Positions 10,615 through 20,134 of a stretch of DNA of 64,000 nt are shown in pieces. Made by a program: the position numbers and the translations under genes. Source of the DNA: Moraxella catarrhalis (GTDB taxonomy: Bacteria > Pseudomonadota > Gammaproteobacteria > Pseudomonadales > Moraxellaceae); the NCBI RefSeq assembly GCF_001632285.1, contig NZ_LWAH01000014.1, positions 1,127 through 65,126 of the forward strand, in the 5' to 3' direction. Positions within the stretch are counted from its first letter, which is position 1. Each line of letters starts with the position of its first letter. The notes beneath the pieces were generated by a model. The model was not told where the DNA came from. It saw nothing but the letters and a program-made list of their open reading frames with translations, and ran no database searches.

Positions 10615-10645
10615 AAAAAGGGTTTAGTTAATAAACCCTTTTTTT
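10615..10645. terminator. Bidirectional terminator between typA and glmU
   Basis: A perfect 12-bp stem AAAAAGGGTTTA / TAAACCCTTTTT with a 5-nt loop and Ts on both strands, between two converging genes. Confidence 0.9.
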
Positions 10646-10788
10646 GATAATTTTTTTGTTCAAATGGTATGACTTTTAGGCATAATCATGGTCAGCTTTT
10701 GATTTTTATGCTTTAACCTTTGGTTTAGCTGGCTTTTATTGAAGATAAAAACTTTTTCATGATTAAATCAAAAATCAATACCAAAGCA

Positions 10789-12150
10789 CTAAACTTGATT
10801 TTTTTTGGGGCGTGACCAACCGATAATGGTGGCTTGTTTCGCTCTAGCCAAGGTCAAAGCATTGTCTTTGGCATCTTTGGTGATGACTGATCCTGCACCG
10901 ATTGTTGCACCCATACCGACAGTCACAGGAGCAACTAAGCTTGAATTACTGCCGATGAACGCACGATCACCAATTGTGGTGGTAAACTTATTGATGCCAT
11001 CATAGTTACAGGTAATTACACCAGCACCAATATTGACATTTTGCCCGATGATACTATCGCCAGCATAGCTTAGATGATTAATCTTACTGCCAACACCTAC
11101 GGTCGTTTTCTTAGTTTCTACAAAATTACCAATTTTAACATCATCTGATAGTATGGTTTTTGGTCTTATATGGGCAAATGGTCCAATGCTAACATTTTGA
11201 CCAATCATACTATCATCAATGACACAGTTGGGTTTAATGTGTGTTTGGTTGCCAATATGACTATTTGTAATGACATTGCCCGCATCAATCTGCACGCCCA
11301 TGCCCAGATGGACATCACCGACAAATACTGTATTAATATCAATAAAAACATCTCGATCGCAGGTCAATTTGCCACGAATATCGACACGATTTGGGTCGGC
11401 AAACTGTACGCCAGCGATTTGTAATTGATGAATTTGGTGTGATTGAAAATCTCGCTCAAGATTGGCAAGCTGAATACGATCATTCACGCCTTCAATTTCA
11501 AAGGCAAACTTAGGTTCAATGGTTACAATTTCAACGCCATCATCAACAGCCAATTTGATAATATCTGTCAAATAATATTCGCCTTGAGCATTGTTATTGT
11601 TCAGTATGGGTAGATATTTATGAAGCAACGCATTATCCACACAATAGATGCCACTGTTAATCTCTGTGATTAATTTTTGTTGTACATCGGCATCTTTTTC
11701 TTCAACGATGGCAACGACCTTGCCCTGATCTCGGACAATCCGACCCAAACCAAACGGCTGTTTCACAGTTAAAGTCAGCATTGAGATACCGCTGGTATTG
11801 GCTTTAACAAGGTTTTGTAAGGTTTCGGCCTGAGTTAAAGGTACATCACCATATAAAATCAGGCTTTTACCTTCTTTTGGCAGATGGGGTAATGCCATCT
11901 TGACCGCATGACCTGTGCCTAACTGCTGTGTTTGTTCGGCAAATATAACTGTATGGGTAGATAGTGCCTCTTTGACCATCTCACCGCCAAAGCCATAAAC
12001 CAAAATCGTACCATCTGCTTGAATTTGTGTACAAGTATCCAAAACATGCTGAACCAAAGTCTTGCCTGCCAAGGTTTGTAAAACTTTGGGTCGGTTGGAT
12101 TTCATGCGTGTGCCTTTACCAGCAGCTAAAATAATGGTATGTAGTGTCAT
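10789..12150 (-). CDS. glmU: Bifunctional UDP-GlcNAc pyrophosphorylase / GlcN-1-P acetyltransferase
   Basis: Makes UDP-N-acetylglucosamine, the precursor for peptidoglycan and lipooligosaccharide. The N-terminal uridyltransferase domain starts with ILAAGKGTRMKSNRPKVL and contains LYGDVPL and GEYYLTDI. The C-terminal half is a left-handed beta-helix of hexapeptide repeats carrying acetyltransferase residues (ETKKTTVG, NHLSYAGD, CNYDG). At 453 aa it is typical. On the minus strand it starts 27 bp after the last ABC permease gene, so it may be transcribed with the importer. Confidence 0.97.
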   Translation of the reverse strand: MTLHTIILAAGKGTRMKSNRPKVLQTLAGKTLVQHVLDTCTQIQADGTILVYGFGGEMVKEALSTHTVIFAEQTQQLGTGHAVKMALPHLPKEGKSLILYGDVPLTQAETLQNLVKANTSGISMLTLTVKQPFGLGRIVRDQGKVVAIVEEKDADVQQKLITEINSGIYCVDNALLHKYLPILNNNNAQGEYYLTDIIKLAVDDGVEIVTIEPKFAFEIEGVNDRIQLANLERDFQSHQIHQLQIAGVQFADPNRVDIRGKLTCDRDVFIDINTVFVGDVHLGMGVQIDAGNVITNSHIGNQTHIKPNCVIDDSMIGQNVSIGPFAHIRPKTILSDDVKIGNFVETKKTTVGVGSKINHLSYAGDSIIGQNVNIGAGVITCNYDGINKFTTTIGDRAFIGSNSSLVAPVTVGMGATIGAGSVITKDAKDNALTLARAKQATIIGWSRPKKNQV

Positions 12151-12177
12151 CAGTCTTCCTTAAATTAAATCGGTGGA

Positions 12178-12891
12178 TTAGGATTTACCGCAGGTGGGAT
12201 TATAGCGTTTATGACGATTGACACGGTGCTCAAATTGGCGAAAAATGAATAAAAACACCCAGCTGATCACCAAATAAATCATACCAGCGGCAAAAAACAT
12301 CTCCAAATGAAGATAAGTAATGGAAATGATGTCTCGTGCCTTATGCGTCAGCTCAACCACCGTAATTGATGCTGCCAAAGCACTCCCCTTTAGCATAAAT
12401 ATCACTTCATTGCTATAAGCAGGTATCATGATACCAAAGGCACGAGGTAGGATGACACGGTGTAATTTTTGCTGTTTTGACATACCAATGGCGTCGGCGG
12501 CTTCCAATTCCCCAGTAGGCACAGCTATGACCGCACCACGAACGATTTCACCGATATAGGCCGAAGTATTTAAGGTAAAGGCGATGATGGCACACCAGTA
12601 TGCTTGACTAAAAATTGGATCCCAAAGAAAGGACTCTTTGAGTGCGGTAAACTGACCCAAGCCATAGTAAATTAAAAAAATCTGAACCAATAAAGGCGTG
12701 CCACGAAAGAAAAAAATATAAGTCGCTGGAATGGCACGAAGCCACAATACTGGAGACAGTCGCCATAGCCCAAGAATCACACCAAATACAAGACCCAAAG
12801 CACAAGACAGGACCACAAGCTCAATGGTCGTAACCGATGCTGCGAGTAAATCTGGAAAATAGTTAATAATTGCTTGCCAATTCCAATTCAT
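12178..12891 (-). CDS. Amino-acid ABC transporter permease (HisM/ArtM type)
   Basis: Integral membrane subunit of a polar amino-acid importer. About five TM segments are visible. The cytoplasmic EAA loop that contacts the ATPase has the form GELEAADAIGMSKQQKLHRV followed by ILPRAFGIMIP. Length 237 aa fits HisM/ArtM. It overlaps the preceding permease by four bases (ATGA), indicating translational coupling. Together with that permease, three binding lipoproteins and the ATPase it forms a complete importer, probably for arginine or other cationic amino acids, judged from family similarity and from published work on M. catarrhalis SBP2. Confidence 0.9.
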   Translation of the reverse strand: MNWNWQAIINYFPDLLAASVTTIELVVLSCALGLVFGVILGLWRLSPVLWLRAIPATYIFFFRGTPLLVQIFLIYYGLGQFTALKESFLWDPIFSQAYWCAIIAFTLNTSAYIGEIVRGAVIAVPTGELEAADAIGMSKQQKLHRVILPRAFGIMIPAYSNEVIFMLKGSALAASITVVELTHKARDIISITYLHLEMFFAAGMIYLVISWVFLFIFRQFEHRVNRHKRYNPTCGKS

Positions 12892-13610
12892 GATTGACCC
12901 CCTGAGCGTTTGTGAAGTAGCTTGGCATACCGTGCGGCAGGGTTGGCACGAGATTCACACCACATGATAAAAAGTGTAATCACCGAAGTCAAAGCCAAAT
13001 AGATAAAAGCAGCAGCTAAATAAAATGTAAAAGGTTTTTGGGTGGATTGTGCTGCACGCTGTGCAAAATACATTAAATCTTGTAAACCAATCAACGAAAC
13101 CAAGGCTGTATCTTTAAGTAGTACCAAAGTTAAGTTGCCAAGACCAGGTAGTGCCACCATCCACATTTGAGGTAGAATAATGCGTGTCAATGTCTGTATT
13201 GGCGTCATACCGATGCTTTGGGCAGACTCCCATTGTCCTTTGGGAATGTCTTGAATTGCCATGCGAAAAACTTCGGTCGCATAAGCACCAAACATGATAG
13301 ATAGGGCAGTAACGCCTGCCCAAAATTGACTCACATCAATGCGTCCTGTATAGCCCATTTGCTTTGCAATGGTGACTAAAATGATACTACCGCCAAAGAA
13401 GATGAAAAAAACCATCAAAAGCTCAGGTATGCCACGGACGATTGTTGTATAGGCATCGGCAATTTTTTGTAATATCCAAACGCCAGAAAGCTTGGCAAGT
13501 GCACCAAGCAAACCGAATAACAGACCAAATACCAAACTGGCAAGCCCAAGCTTTATGGTCAGAATTGTACCTTGCAATAAAATTGGGCCGTAGCCTTGTA
13601 AGTCAAACAC
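12888..13610 (-). CDS. Amino-acid ABC transporter permease (HisQ/ArtQ type)
   Basis: Partner permease of the importer. It is a 240-aa membrane protein with an EAA loop (GQWESAQSIGMTPIQTLTR followed by IILPQMW). The RGIPELLMVFFIFFGG segment after the second TM is characteristic of the HisQ/ArtQ group. The start is GTG at 13610, supported by AGG seven bases upstream. It is first of the permease pair and coupled by a 4-bp overlap to the next gene. About 190 bp containing a terminator separate it from the binding-protein gene upstream, so it may have its own promoter. Confidence 0.9.
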   Translation of the reverse strand: MFDLQGYGPILLQGTILTIKLGLASLVFGLLFGLLGALAKLSGVWILQKIADAYTTIVRGIPELLMVFFIFFGGSIILVTIAKQMGYTGRIDVSQFWAGVTALSIMFGAYATEVFRMAIQDIPKGQWESAQSIGMTPIQTLTRIILPQMWMVALPGLGNLTLVLLKDTALVSLIGLQDLMYFAQRAAQSTQKPFTFYLAAAFIYLALTSVITLFIMWCESRANPAARYAKLLHKRSGGQS

Positions 13611-13721
13611 GCTAGTACCTTAAATTATAAAATACCATCAGTTGATTGCTGTGGTTTGTTTTATTTTAAGCAACCTGCTTAGCCAATCATTAAAAGATGG
13701 TGTCACAAAAATCAAATTACC

Positions 13722-13763
13722 ATATAAAAAGCAACTTTCGGCGATGGATTTTACCGCCGAAAG
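13722..13763 (-). terminator. Terminator after third binding-protein gene
   Basis: A perfect 9-bp stem CTTTCGGCG / CGCCGAAAG with an 11-nt loop, followed on the minus strand by a T-rich tail. It lies just beyond the 13799 gene end and should reduce read-through into the permeases. Confidence 0.8.
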
Positions 13764-13798
13764 CACAGCATTTTATGCCTTTTTGGCAGTCTTATTCA

Positions 13799-14596
13799 TT
13801 ATTCAATATTAGTTGGCATACCTGCTTCACCAAAGTGCTTAATGACAATTTGTTTATAGGTGCCATCAGCCTTGATTGCAGCCAAAGCCTCATTGAATTT
13901 TTGTAATAGTGCGGTATTGCCTTTATCGACAGCAATGGAGACTTTATCATTGATATTAATGTCCCCACCTTTGATCTCAAAATTTTGACCCAAGTCCGAG
14001 CTAAGCCAAGTTAATGCTGGCAGTTTGTCAGAAATCATAGCATCAGCACGCTCATTACCTAAATCAATAAAAGCATTGTCCAGCGTATCGTACAGCTGTG
14101 GCTTGCTGTTTGGATAAGTTTGGGTTAACCATTGACTTGAGATGGTTGAACGCTGAGCAACAATTTTGGCATTATTGATGGCATCGGTGCTGCTCGGATC
14201 AAAATTTGAACCTTTTTTTGCCAAAAATACCAAAGAGTTGACAAAATAAGGCTCGCTAAAATCCACCTGCTCACTACGCTCAGGGGTGACTGACATTGCT
14301 GCAACAATGGCATCAAACTTACCTGTTTTTAATGCTGGTATAATACCGTCCCAATCTTGGGCAATGATTTGGCATTCGGTTTGCATTTTGTTGCATAACG
14401 CATTGGCGATATCCACATCAAAGCCGCCCAAACTGCCATCTGGATTGGTGTAGTTAAATGGTGCATAAGTGCCTTCGGTCGCAATACGCAAGGTGTCACC
14501 ACTGGCTTTTGTGCTTTGTTCGTTTTGACCGCTACAAGCTGAGATACTAAATGTACCAACAATGGCTGCCATAAGTCCAAATGTTTTAAATTTCAC
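13799..14596 (-). CDS. Amino-acid-binding lipoprotein of ABC importer (third copy)
   Basis: Family 3 solute-binding protein that delivers a polar amino acid to the permeases. A lipoprotein signal peptide has the lipobox ISAC (cysteine near residue 21). The ligand fold shows ATEGTYAPFNYTNPDG, GFDVDIANALC, QDWDGIIPAL and SVTPERSEQVDFSEPYF. GTG 14596 is preceded by AAGGAG. It is paralogous to, but clearly different from, the two genes next to it, so this is not a recent duplication. It is the copy closest to the permeases and is followed by a terminator. Which amino acid it binds cannot be read from sequence. Confidence 0.88.
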   Translation of the reverse strand: MKFKTFGLMAAIVGTFSISACSGQNEQSTKASGDTLRIATEGTYAPFNYTNPDGSLGGFDVDIANALCNKMQTECQIIAQDWDGIIPALKTGKFDAIVAAMSVTPERSEQVDFSEPYFVNSLVFLAKKGSNFDPSSTDAINNAKIVAQRSTISSQWLTQTYPNSKPQLYDTLDNAFIDLGNERADAMISDKLPALTWLSSDLGQNFEIKGGDININDKVSIAVDKGNTALLQKFNEALAAIKADGTYKQIVIKHFGEAGMPTNIE

Positions 14597-14677
14597 AATC
14601 TACTCCTTGATTTGGTGTGACTTAAATTTTGATGGTGTAGCGTGACTTGACTAAAACCAAACACCATCGGCTTAAAA

Positions 14678-15475
14678 TTATTGACCTAATGCTTGGCTGT
14701 TAAAGTATTTGGCAACAATCTCATCATATTTGCCATTAGTTTTTAGGCTGGCAAGTGCAGCGTCAAAATCCGCTTTTAGGCTGCTATCTTTACGCACAGC
14801 GATACCGACTTTATCACCGATATCAATGGGCATGCCTTTGATCTCAAATTCAGAGCCAGCTTCAGTGGCAAGCCAGTCAGTAGCAGGCACGACATCAGAC
14901 AACATAAATTCAACACGCCCAGCGGTCAAATCAAGATAAGCGTTGTCTTGCTTATCATAAGTTTTGATGTTGGCGTCTGGATAATGTTTTTGAAGATATT
15001 CCGCTGAAACAGTTGCCTGCTGCGTTGCAACAGCTTTACCAGCGATGTCATTGATGGTGGCGGTATTGTCTTTCTTACCAATCAAAACAAGCGTATTATC
15101 AAAATAAGGCTCACTAAAGTCCACTGCATTTAGGCGTTCTTCGGTAATGGACATACCCGCCATGATGGCATCAGACTTATTGGCGTTCAAGCTTGGAATA
15201 AGACTGTCCCAGTCTTGGCTTACGATTTGACAATCTGCTTGCATCTGCTTGCATAGTGCATTTGCCAAATCAATCTCAAAGCCGACCAATTGACCTTGCT
15301 TGTCAAGATAGCTAAATGGCTTAAAGCTAGATTCAGTAGCGATAATCAATTCTTTTTGTGAGGTCGAGCTGTTAGGTGCAGCAGCAGTTTTGGTATTGGT
15401 CGTAGACTCATTGCTACAAGCAGCAAGTAAAGAAACACAAAATGCGGCTGTGGTAAATTTTAACACGGTTGTCAT
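14678..15475 (-). CDS. Amino-acid-binding lipoprotein of ABC importer (second copy)
   Basis: Second family 3 solute-binding protein. The lipobox LAAC follows a signal peptide; then come ATESSFKPFSYLDKQG, GFEIDLANALC, QDWDSLIPSL and SITEERLNAVDFSEPYF. The position where the other copies have arginine in QRST/QRGT reads QQAT, which may alter ligand choice. I prefer ATG 15475: GAGG lies five to six bases upstream, whereas the in-frame GTG at 15481 would overlap it. One of the three proteins may be the arginine-binding SBP2 described in M. catarrhalis; I cannot tell which from memory. Confidence 0.86.
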   Translation of the reverse strand: MTTVLKFTTAAFCVSLLAACSNESTTNTKTAAAPNSSTSQKELIIATESSFKPFSYLDKQGQLVGFEIDLANALCKQMQADCQIVSQDWDSLIPSLNANKSDAIMAGMSITEERLNAVDFSEPYFDNTLVLIGKKDNTATINDIAGKAVATQQATVSAEYLQKHYPDANIKTYDKQDNAYLDLTAGRVEFMLSDVVPATDWLATEAGSEFEIKGMPIDIGDKVGIAVRKDSSLKADFDAALASLKTNGKYDEIVAKYFNSQALGQ

Positions 15476-15543
15476 GATCACCTCTTAATATGCTTAATAT
15501 GCAAGAATGGATAATCGACACACCAAAAGTAGGTGTGCCAAAC

Positions 15544-16332
15544 TTAAAAAGTATCTGATTGAAAGTGAGCTTTTTCAATTTCTGCCAATTTACCGCTTTC
15601 TTTGATTTTTGCTAAAGCTGCATCAAACTCAGCTTTTAGGCTGTCGCCTTTGCGTACGGCGATACCCAAGTGATCGTTATTATCAATCTCTTCGCCGATT
15701 AAGCCAAACTCACCATTGCCCTCTTGCTTTAGCCAGTCAATAGCCGATACTTTTTCAGCCATGACTGCATGATTGCGTCCTGCTTTTGTGTCCAAATAAG
15801 CATTGGTGTAGGTGTCATGCAGCTGAACACGATTGCCATCTTTACCATCATATTTTTCGGTGATATAGGCAGCACCAGTAGTACCACGCTGACTGGCAAG
15901 GGTTTGATTGGTGATATTATTGGGATCAAAGCTGCCATCACTTTTGGCAAGCCAAACGATCGTATTTGAAAAATAAGAGTCCGAAAAATCTACTTGTGCT
16001 TGACGCTCTGGGGTGATGGACATGCCTGCGATGATGGCGTCATATTTGCCTGCCAATAAGCTTGGGATTAAGCCATCCCAATCCTGAGCAATTATCTGAC
16101 AGTGAGCGTGCATTTCGGCACATAAGGCATTCATCACATCCACATCAAAACCGATAATCTGACCGCTGGCATCCGTGTCATTAAATGGTGGGTAGGCGGC
16201 TTCAGTTGCGATCACAATGCTTTTTTGGCTTGGCTGAGCGGGTGCTGTTGTTTGGGTGCTGGTTTCTTCTTTGGTACAACCCGCCAAAGTAACACAAGCG
16301 ACAGTTGCCAAAGTGGCAAATGGTTTTATCAT
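15544..16332 (-). CDS. Amino-acid-binding lipoprotein of ABC importer (first copy)
   Basis: First of three consecutive family 3 solute-binding proteins. The lipobox LAGC (cysteine near residue 19) is followed by a Thr/Gln/Pro-rich linker, then ATEAAYPPFNDTDASG, GFDVDVMNALC, QDWDGLIPSL and SITPERQAQVDFSDSYF. Start ATG 16332 has AAGGAA upstream. It lies 39 bp after the ATPase gene, so ATPase plus binding proteins are probably one transcript. Three binding proteins served by one ATPase and one permease pair suggest a widened or tuned ligand range. Confidence 0.88.
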   Translation of the reverse strand: MIKPFATLATVACVTLAGCTKEETSTQTTAPAQPSQKSIVIATEAAYPPFNDTDASGQIIGFDVDVMNALCAEMHAHCQIIAQDWDGLIPSLLAGKYDAIIAGMSITPERQAQVDFSDSYFSNTIVWLAKSDGSFDPNNITNQTLASQRGTTGAAYITEKYDGKDGNRVQLHDTYTNAYLDTKAGRNHAVMAEKVSAIDWLKQEGNGEFGLIGEEIDNNDHLGIAVRKGDSLKAEFDAALAKIKESGKLAEIEKAHFQSDTF

Positions 16333-16371
16333 GATAATTCCTTGGGTTAATAAAAATTGGCGACAATAAAA

Positions 16372-17145
16372 TTAGCGGTGCGATGCCATAAATTCTCGTA
16401 CGCGTGCAGATTTTGGGTGGTCAAATACTTCTTTTGGTGTGCCAATCTCTTCAATGCGACCTTGGTGTAAAAATACCACTTTGCTTGAGACTTCACGAGC
16501 AAAACGCATCTCGTGCGTGACAATGAGCATGGTACGACCCTCGTCGGCCAGCTCACGCATGACAGCAAGTACTTCATTGACCAGCTCAGGGTCTAGTGCC
16601 GAGGTGGGTTCATCAAACAGCAGTACTTGTGGCTGCATGGCAAGCGAGCGAGCGATTGCGACACGCTGACGCTGACCGCCTGACAGATTGTCAGGATAGG
16701 CATCTTTTTTATCCAAAAGACCAACCTTGGTCAAAAGCCGTTCGGCATCTTTGATGGCGTCAGCTTTTGAGATACCAAGCACTTGCGTAGGGCCTTCGAT
16801 GATATTTTGTAAAATGGTTTTGTGCGGCCACAAATTGAAATTTTGAAACACAAAGCCAATTTTTGAGCGTAGTTTTTCAAGTTGTTTATTATCGGCTGCA
16901 ACCAATTCGCCTTTATGTGATTTAAGTTTTAATGTCTCTTGACCGACAATGATTTTTCCCGAGGTAGGCTTTTCAAGCAGATTGATGCAGCGAAGTAAGG
17001 TGGACTTACCAGAGCCTGATGAGCCTAAAATACTGATCACATCACCATCGTATGCGGTCAAAGACACACCTTTTAACACCTCAAGTGAGCCATAGCTTTT
17101 ATGAATGTCTTGTAAGTCCAGAGCAATGGGGCGTGAATCGGTCAT
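16372..17145 (-). CDS. Amino-acid ABC transporter ATP-binding protein (ArtP/HisP type)
   Basis: ATPase that powers the importer. Walker A is GSSGSGKST, the signature motif LSGGQRQR, Walker [13 protein letters not shown] and the switch histidine VTHEM. An in-frame upstream ATG at 17220 would add a 25-residue hydrophobic stretch, unusual for a cytoplasmic ATPase. ATG 17145 (product begins [11 protein letters not shown]) has AGGA upstream and is preferred; the mature length of 257 aa matches HisP. It heads the transporter cluster on the minus strand, divergent from ftsK. Confidence 0.92.
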   Translation of the reverse strand: MTDSRPIALDLQDIHKSYGSLEVLKGVSLTAYDGDVISILGSSGSGKSTLLRCINLLEKPTSGKIIVGQETLKLKSHKGELVAADNKQLEKLRSKIGFVFQNFNLWPHKTILQNIIEGPTQVLGISKADAIKDAERLLTKVGLLDKKDAYPDNLSGGQRQRVAIARSLAMQPQVLLFDEPTSALDPELVNEVLAVMRELADEGRTMLIVTHEMRFAREVSSKVVFLHQGRIEEIGTPKEVFDHPKSARVREFMASHR

Positions 17146-17524
17146 GAAAAATCCTAAAAAGGTGCAAATTAGTACAAAGGTCAGAAAAAATCTATACAGT
17201 TTCATAAAAAAATTTATCAAGATAATTCTACCCTAAAAATGCATAAAGACAAAATATTTTTCGTAATTTTTTCTATATTTATTACTATTATCAATAATTC
17301 AGGGCGTGCTTTGGGTATCGGAGAAGCAAATATGCCCTTAGGGTGATCGCTATTAATTTTGATAAACAAGCAATTTTATAAACAAGCCAATGGCATAAGC
17401 GGTATAAAGGCACGGCTTTATTTGATACTGTATAACAATTTGCAAATGTTTGGCTAATTGAATCAAATTCGCTATAATAGACAGTTATGTCAAAAAGACA
17501 CCCATCGCCTGCCAACGAGTCATC
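17146..17524. other. Divergent intergenic region ATPase gene / ftsK
   Basis: About 380 bp without a credible gene. It holds the ftsK promoter at 17450-17478 and must hold the minus-strand promoter of the ABC importer, which I could not place confidently. Confidence 0.4.
17450..17478 (+). promoter_or_regulatory. Predicted ftsK promoter
   Basis: TTGGCT at 17450-17455, a 17-bp spacer and a consensus TATAAT at 17473-17478, about 46 bp before the ftsK start. Confidence 0.65.
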
Positions 17525-20125
17525 ATGAGTAATCTATTTCAAAATCCGACCATTGCCCGCTTTATGGGTAAGCTGCCTACCATTAAGCAATTGATTTTTA
17601 GCATTTTTGGCATTGTATTGTTGGTATTTTTATTTTTATCGCTGCTGTCTTATGATCAGACGGATTCGGCATGGTCACATGTTGGCAGCCATTCAACCAT
17701 TAATAATGTCGGTGGGCTACTTGGTGCTTGGGTATCAGATATTTTGCATACCTTATTTGGTTTTGGGGCATGGGTGGCTGTGCTGGTGCTGGCATATGAG
17801 CTGGTTCGGCTATGGTGGTCGCATGTTAAGCTATTTTGGGTACTAAGATTATTTGCCTATGGGCTGTTGATATTATTTGTCAGTGCCTTGCTTGCTTATA
17901 TTGGTGAGATGACAAATGCTTTGCTTGCAACCCGTTTGGGCGGGGCGATTGGGTTTGAGCTACAAAAAAGCTTGGCTGGTATTTTTGGCGGGACGGTAAC
18001 GGCTCTACTTTTGATCGGAATAATTATCCTCATCTCTTTGTTGAGCTTTGAGATTCGTTGGCGTTATCTGATGGGTCTGGTTTTTCATTGGATTGGCGGC
18101 GATAAATCCACCCCCAAAGTAGACTTGGAGCCTAAACCAGAAAGTGCAAACAGTACCATCAGTACCATACCAGATGAAAGTACAAGCCCTGTTACATCGG
18201 CGGTGGTAAGCACACCGCATAATCATGAAGGTGTGCTTGAGAGCTTTTTACGCCATTCTGGATTGCGTGATGAGCTAATCGCTGAGCGTGATAATGAAGC
18301 CAGCAAACAAGCTGCCAAAGCAGAAGCGGAAAACATTTACCAAGAAACGCAACAAGCAGCTACAACTGACCCGATGAAGTATCGTCATGATAAGTTGGAT
18401 GACGCAACGCATTTGGGTGAGCCAAATGAGTCGTCCAACCAGATCGTCATTAATAACAACCCATCAACCGTAGAGCGATTTAAAACAATTCAAAAAGTTG
18501 GCCCCAACTTTGATGAAAATCAGGCGACTGAAGTTAAAACAGCCAAGGACACTAAGCCTACCCAAGAGCAGACGCATCAGACACCCAAACCAAAACAGTC
18601 AGCAACGCCTGTACAGTCTCGTGCGATGGATACCTTAAGCTATCGTTTGAGTTTAACACCGATTCCTGAGCTGGATTTATTGGATAAGCCCAATTTATCC
18701 AATAAACCTAAAGTGAGCGATGATGAACTGCAGCAAGCTTCAGAGCTTTTGGAGATTAAACTTCAAGAATTTAATATTCAAGCTCAAGTTGTCTCAGCCA
18801 TGGTTGGTCCTGTGGTCACACGCTTTGAGGTTGAGCTTGCACCAGGTGTCAAGGCAAGCCGAGTCACACGCATCTCTCAGGATTTGGCACGCTCGATGTC
18901 CAAAGCATCTTTGCGTGTGGTTGAGGTGATTCCAGGTAAGCCGTATATTGGTATTGAGGTACCCAATCAAAAGCGTGAGATGGTGCATTTGCTTGAGCTG
19001 TTGGATACTAAAGATTATCAAAGTCCAAATAACCAAATTGCCATCGCTGTCGGTAAAGACATCAGCGGCAAGCCTGTGATTGCTGATTTGGCAAAAGCAC
19101 CCCATATGCTGGTGGCAGGCACGACAGGGTCGGGTAAATCGGTATTGGTGAACTCATTTTTATTATCTATGCTACTAAAATACACGCCCGATGAGCTTAA
19201 ACTTGTACTCATTGACCCAAAACAGCTTGAACTTGCCAACTATGGCGACATTCCGCATCTATTGACCCCTGTCATCACTGATATGAAAGATGCGGTTGCT
19301 GCTTTGACTTGGTGTGTCAATGAAATGGAACGCCGTTATCAGCTGATGAGCAAGCTTCGAGTGCGAAAAATCAGTGAATTTAATAAAAAAGTGGAAGTCG
19401 CCGAAGCTGAGGGTGAACCAATTTATGACCCTTTATGGCACATTAATCAAAGTGTCAGCCAAGATAAGCCGCCCAAGCTTAAGCCACTGCCAACGATTGT
19501 GATTGTGGCGGATGAATTTGCCGATATGATCATGCAGCTTGGTAAAACTGCCGAAGAGCCGATTGTGCGTTTGGCACAAAAAGCACGCGCCGCTGGTATT
19601 CATTTATTGCTTGCTACCCAACGCCCGACGGTGAATGTGGTAACAGGTTTGATTAAGGCGAATATTCCTGCTCGTGTTGCACTGCGTGTCAGCTCTAAAG
19701 TTGATAGTCGCACAATCATCGAAGAAGGTGGCGCTGAGGATATGTTGGGGCATGGCGATATGATGTTCATTGGGCCGGGTAAAAATCATCCTGAGCGTGT
19801 GCATGGTGCTTATGTGGATGACGATGAGGTCAATCGAGTCTGTGATGCTTGGCGTGAGCGTGGCAAGCCTGACTATATTGATTTATCTGACAGTTATTCT
19901 TTTGAAGGTGAGGGTAGCGGTGATGCAGGTGGTAGCGTTGCAGGCGATGAGTTATATGAGGCGGCAGCGGCTTTTGTGGTTGAGACTAAAAAGCCATCCA
20001 TCTCATCGGTGCAGCGTAAGTTTAGCATCGGATACAATCGTGCTGCGCGTCTGCTTGATCAGATGGAAGAGCGTGGACTGGTCTCATCGATGGATAACAG
20101 TGGCAAGCGTCAGCTGCTTTTGTAG
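17525..20125 (+). CDS. ftsK: DNA translocase FtsK
   Basis: Septal DNA pump that clears chromosome termini and activates XerCD at division. About four N-terminal TM segments (residues 20-180) are followed by a variable Gln/Thr/Pro-rich linker (about 200-370). The motor domain has Walker A GTTGSGKSV and Walker B VIVADEFADM, with the RecA-fold motif QRPTVNVVTGLIKANIPAR. A C-terminal winged-helix gamma domain recognises polar sequences (KPSISSVQRKFSIGYNRAARLL). At 866 aa it is shorter than E. coli FtsK because of a short linker, as in many species. Its stop overlaps the ribosome binding site of the next gene. Confidence 0.97.
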   Translation: MSNLFQNPTIARFMGKLPTIKQLIFSIFGIVLLVFLFLSLLSYDQTDSAWSHVGSHSTINNVGGLLGAWVSDILHTLFGFGAWVAVLVLAYELVRLWWSHVKLFWVLRLFAYGLLILFVSALLAYIGEMTNALLATRLGGAIGFELQKSLAGIFGGTVTALLLIGIIILISLLSFEIRWRYLMGLVFHWIGGDKSTPKVDLEPKPESANSTISTIPDESTSPVTSAVVSTPHNHEGVLESFLRHSGLRDELIAERDNEASKQAAKAEAENIYQETQQAATTDPMKYRHDKLDDATHLGEPNESSNQIVINNNPSTVERFKTIQKVGPNFDENQATEVKTAKDTKPTQEQTHQTPKPKQSATPVQSRAMDTLSYRLSLTPIPELDLLDKPNLSNKPKVSDDELQQASELLEIKLQEFNIQAQVVSAMVGPVVTRFEVELAPGVKASRVTRISQDLARSMSKASLRVVEVIPGKPYIGIEVPNQKREMVHLLELLDTKDYQSPNNQIAIAVGKDISGKPVIADLAKAPHMLVAGTTGSGKSVLVNSFLLSMLLKYTPDELKLVLIDPKQLELANYGDIPHLLTPVITDMKDAVAALTWCVNEMERRYQLMSKLRVRKISEFNKKVEVAEAEGEPIYDPLWHINQSVSQDKPPKLKPLPTIVIVADEFADMIMQLGKTAEEPIVRLAQKARAAGIHLLLATQRPTVNVVTGLIKANIPARVALRVSSKVDSRTIIEEGGAEDMLGHGDMMFIGPGKNHPERVHGAYVDDDEVNRVCDAWRERGKPDYIDLSDSYSFEGEGSGDAGGSVAGDELYEAAAAFVVETKKPSISSVQRKFSIGYNRAARLLDQMEERGLVSSMDNSGKRQLLL

Positions 20126-20134
20126 GATGATATG

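Noticed and set aside
13799..16332. Three binding-protein genes as an assembly duplication
   Set aside because: The three proteins differ throughout, including ligand loops and lipoboxes, so they are genuine paralogues.
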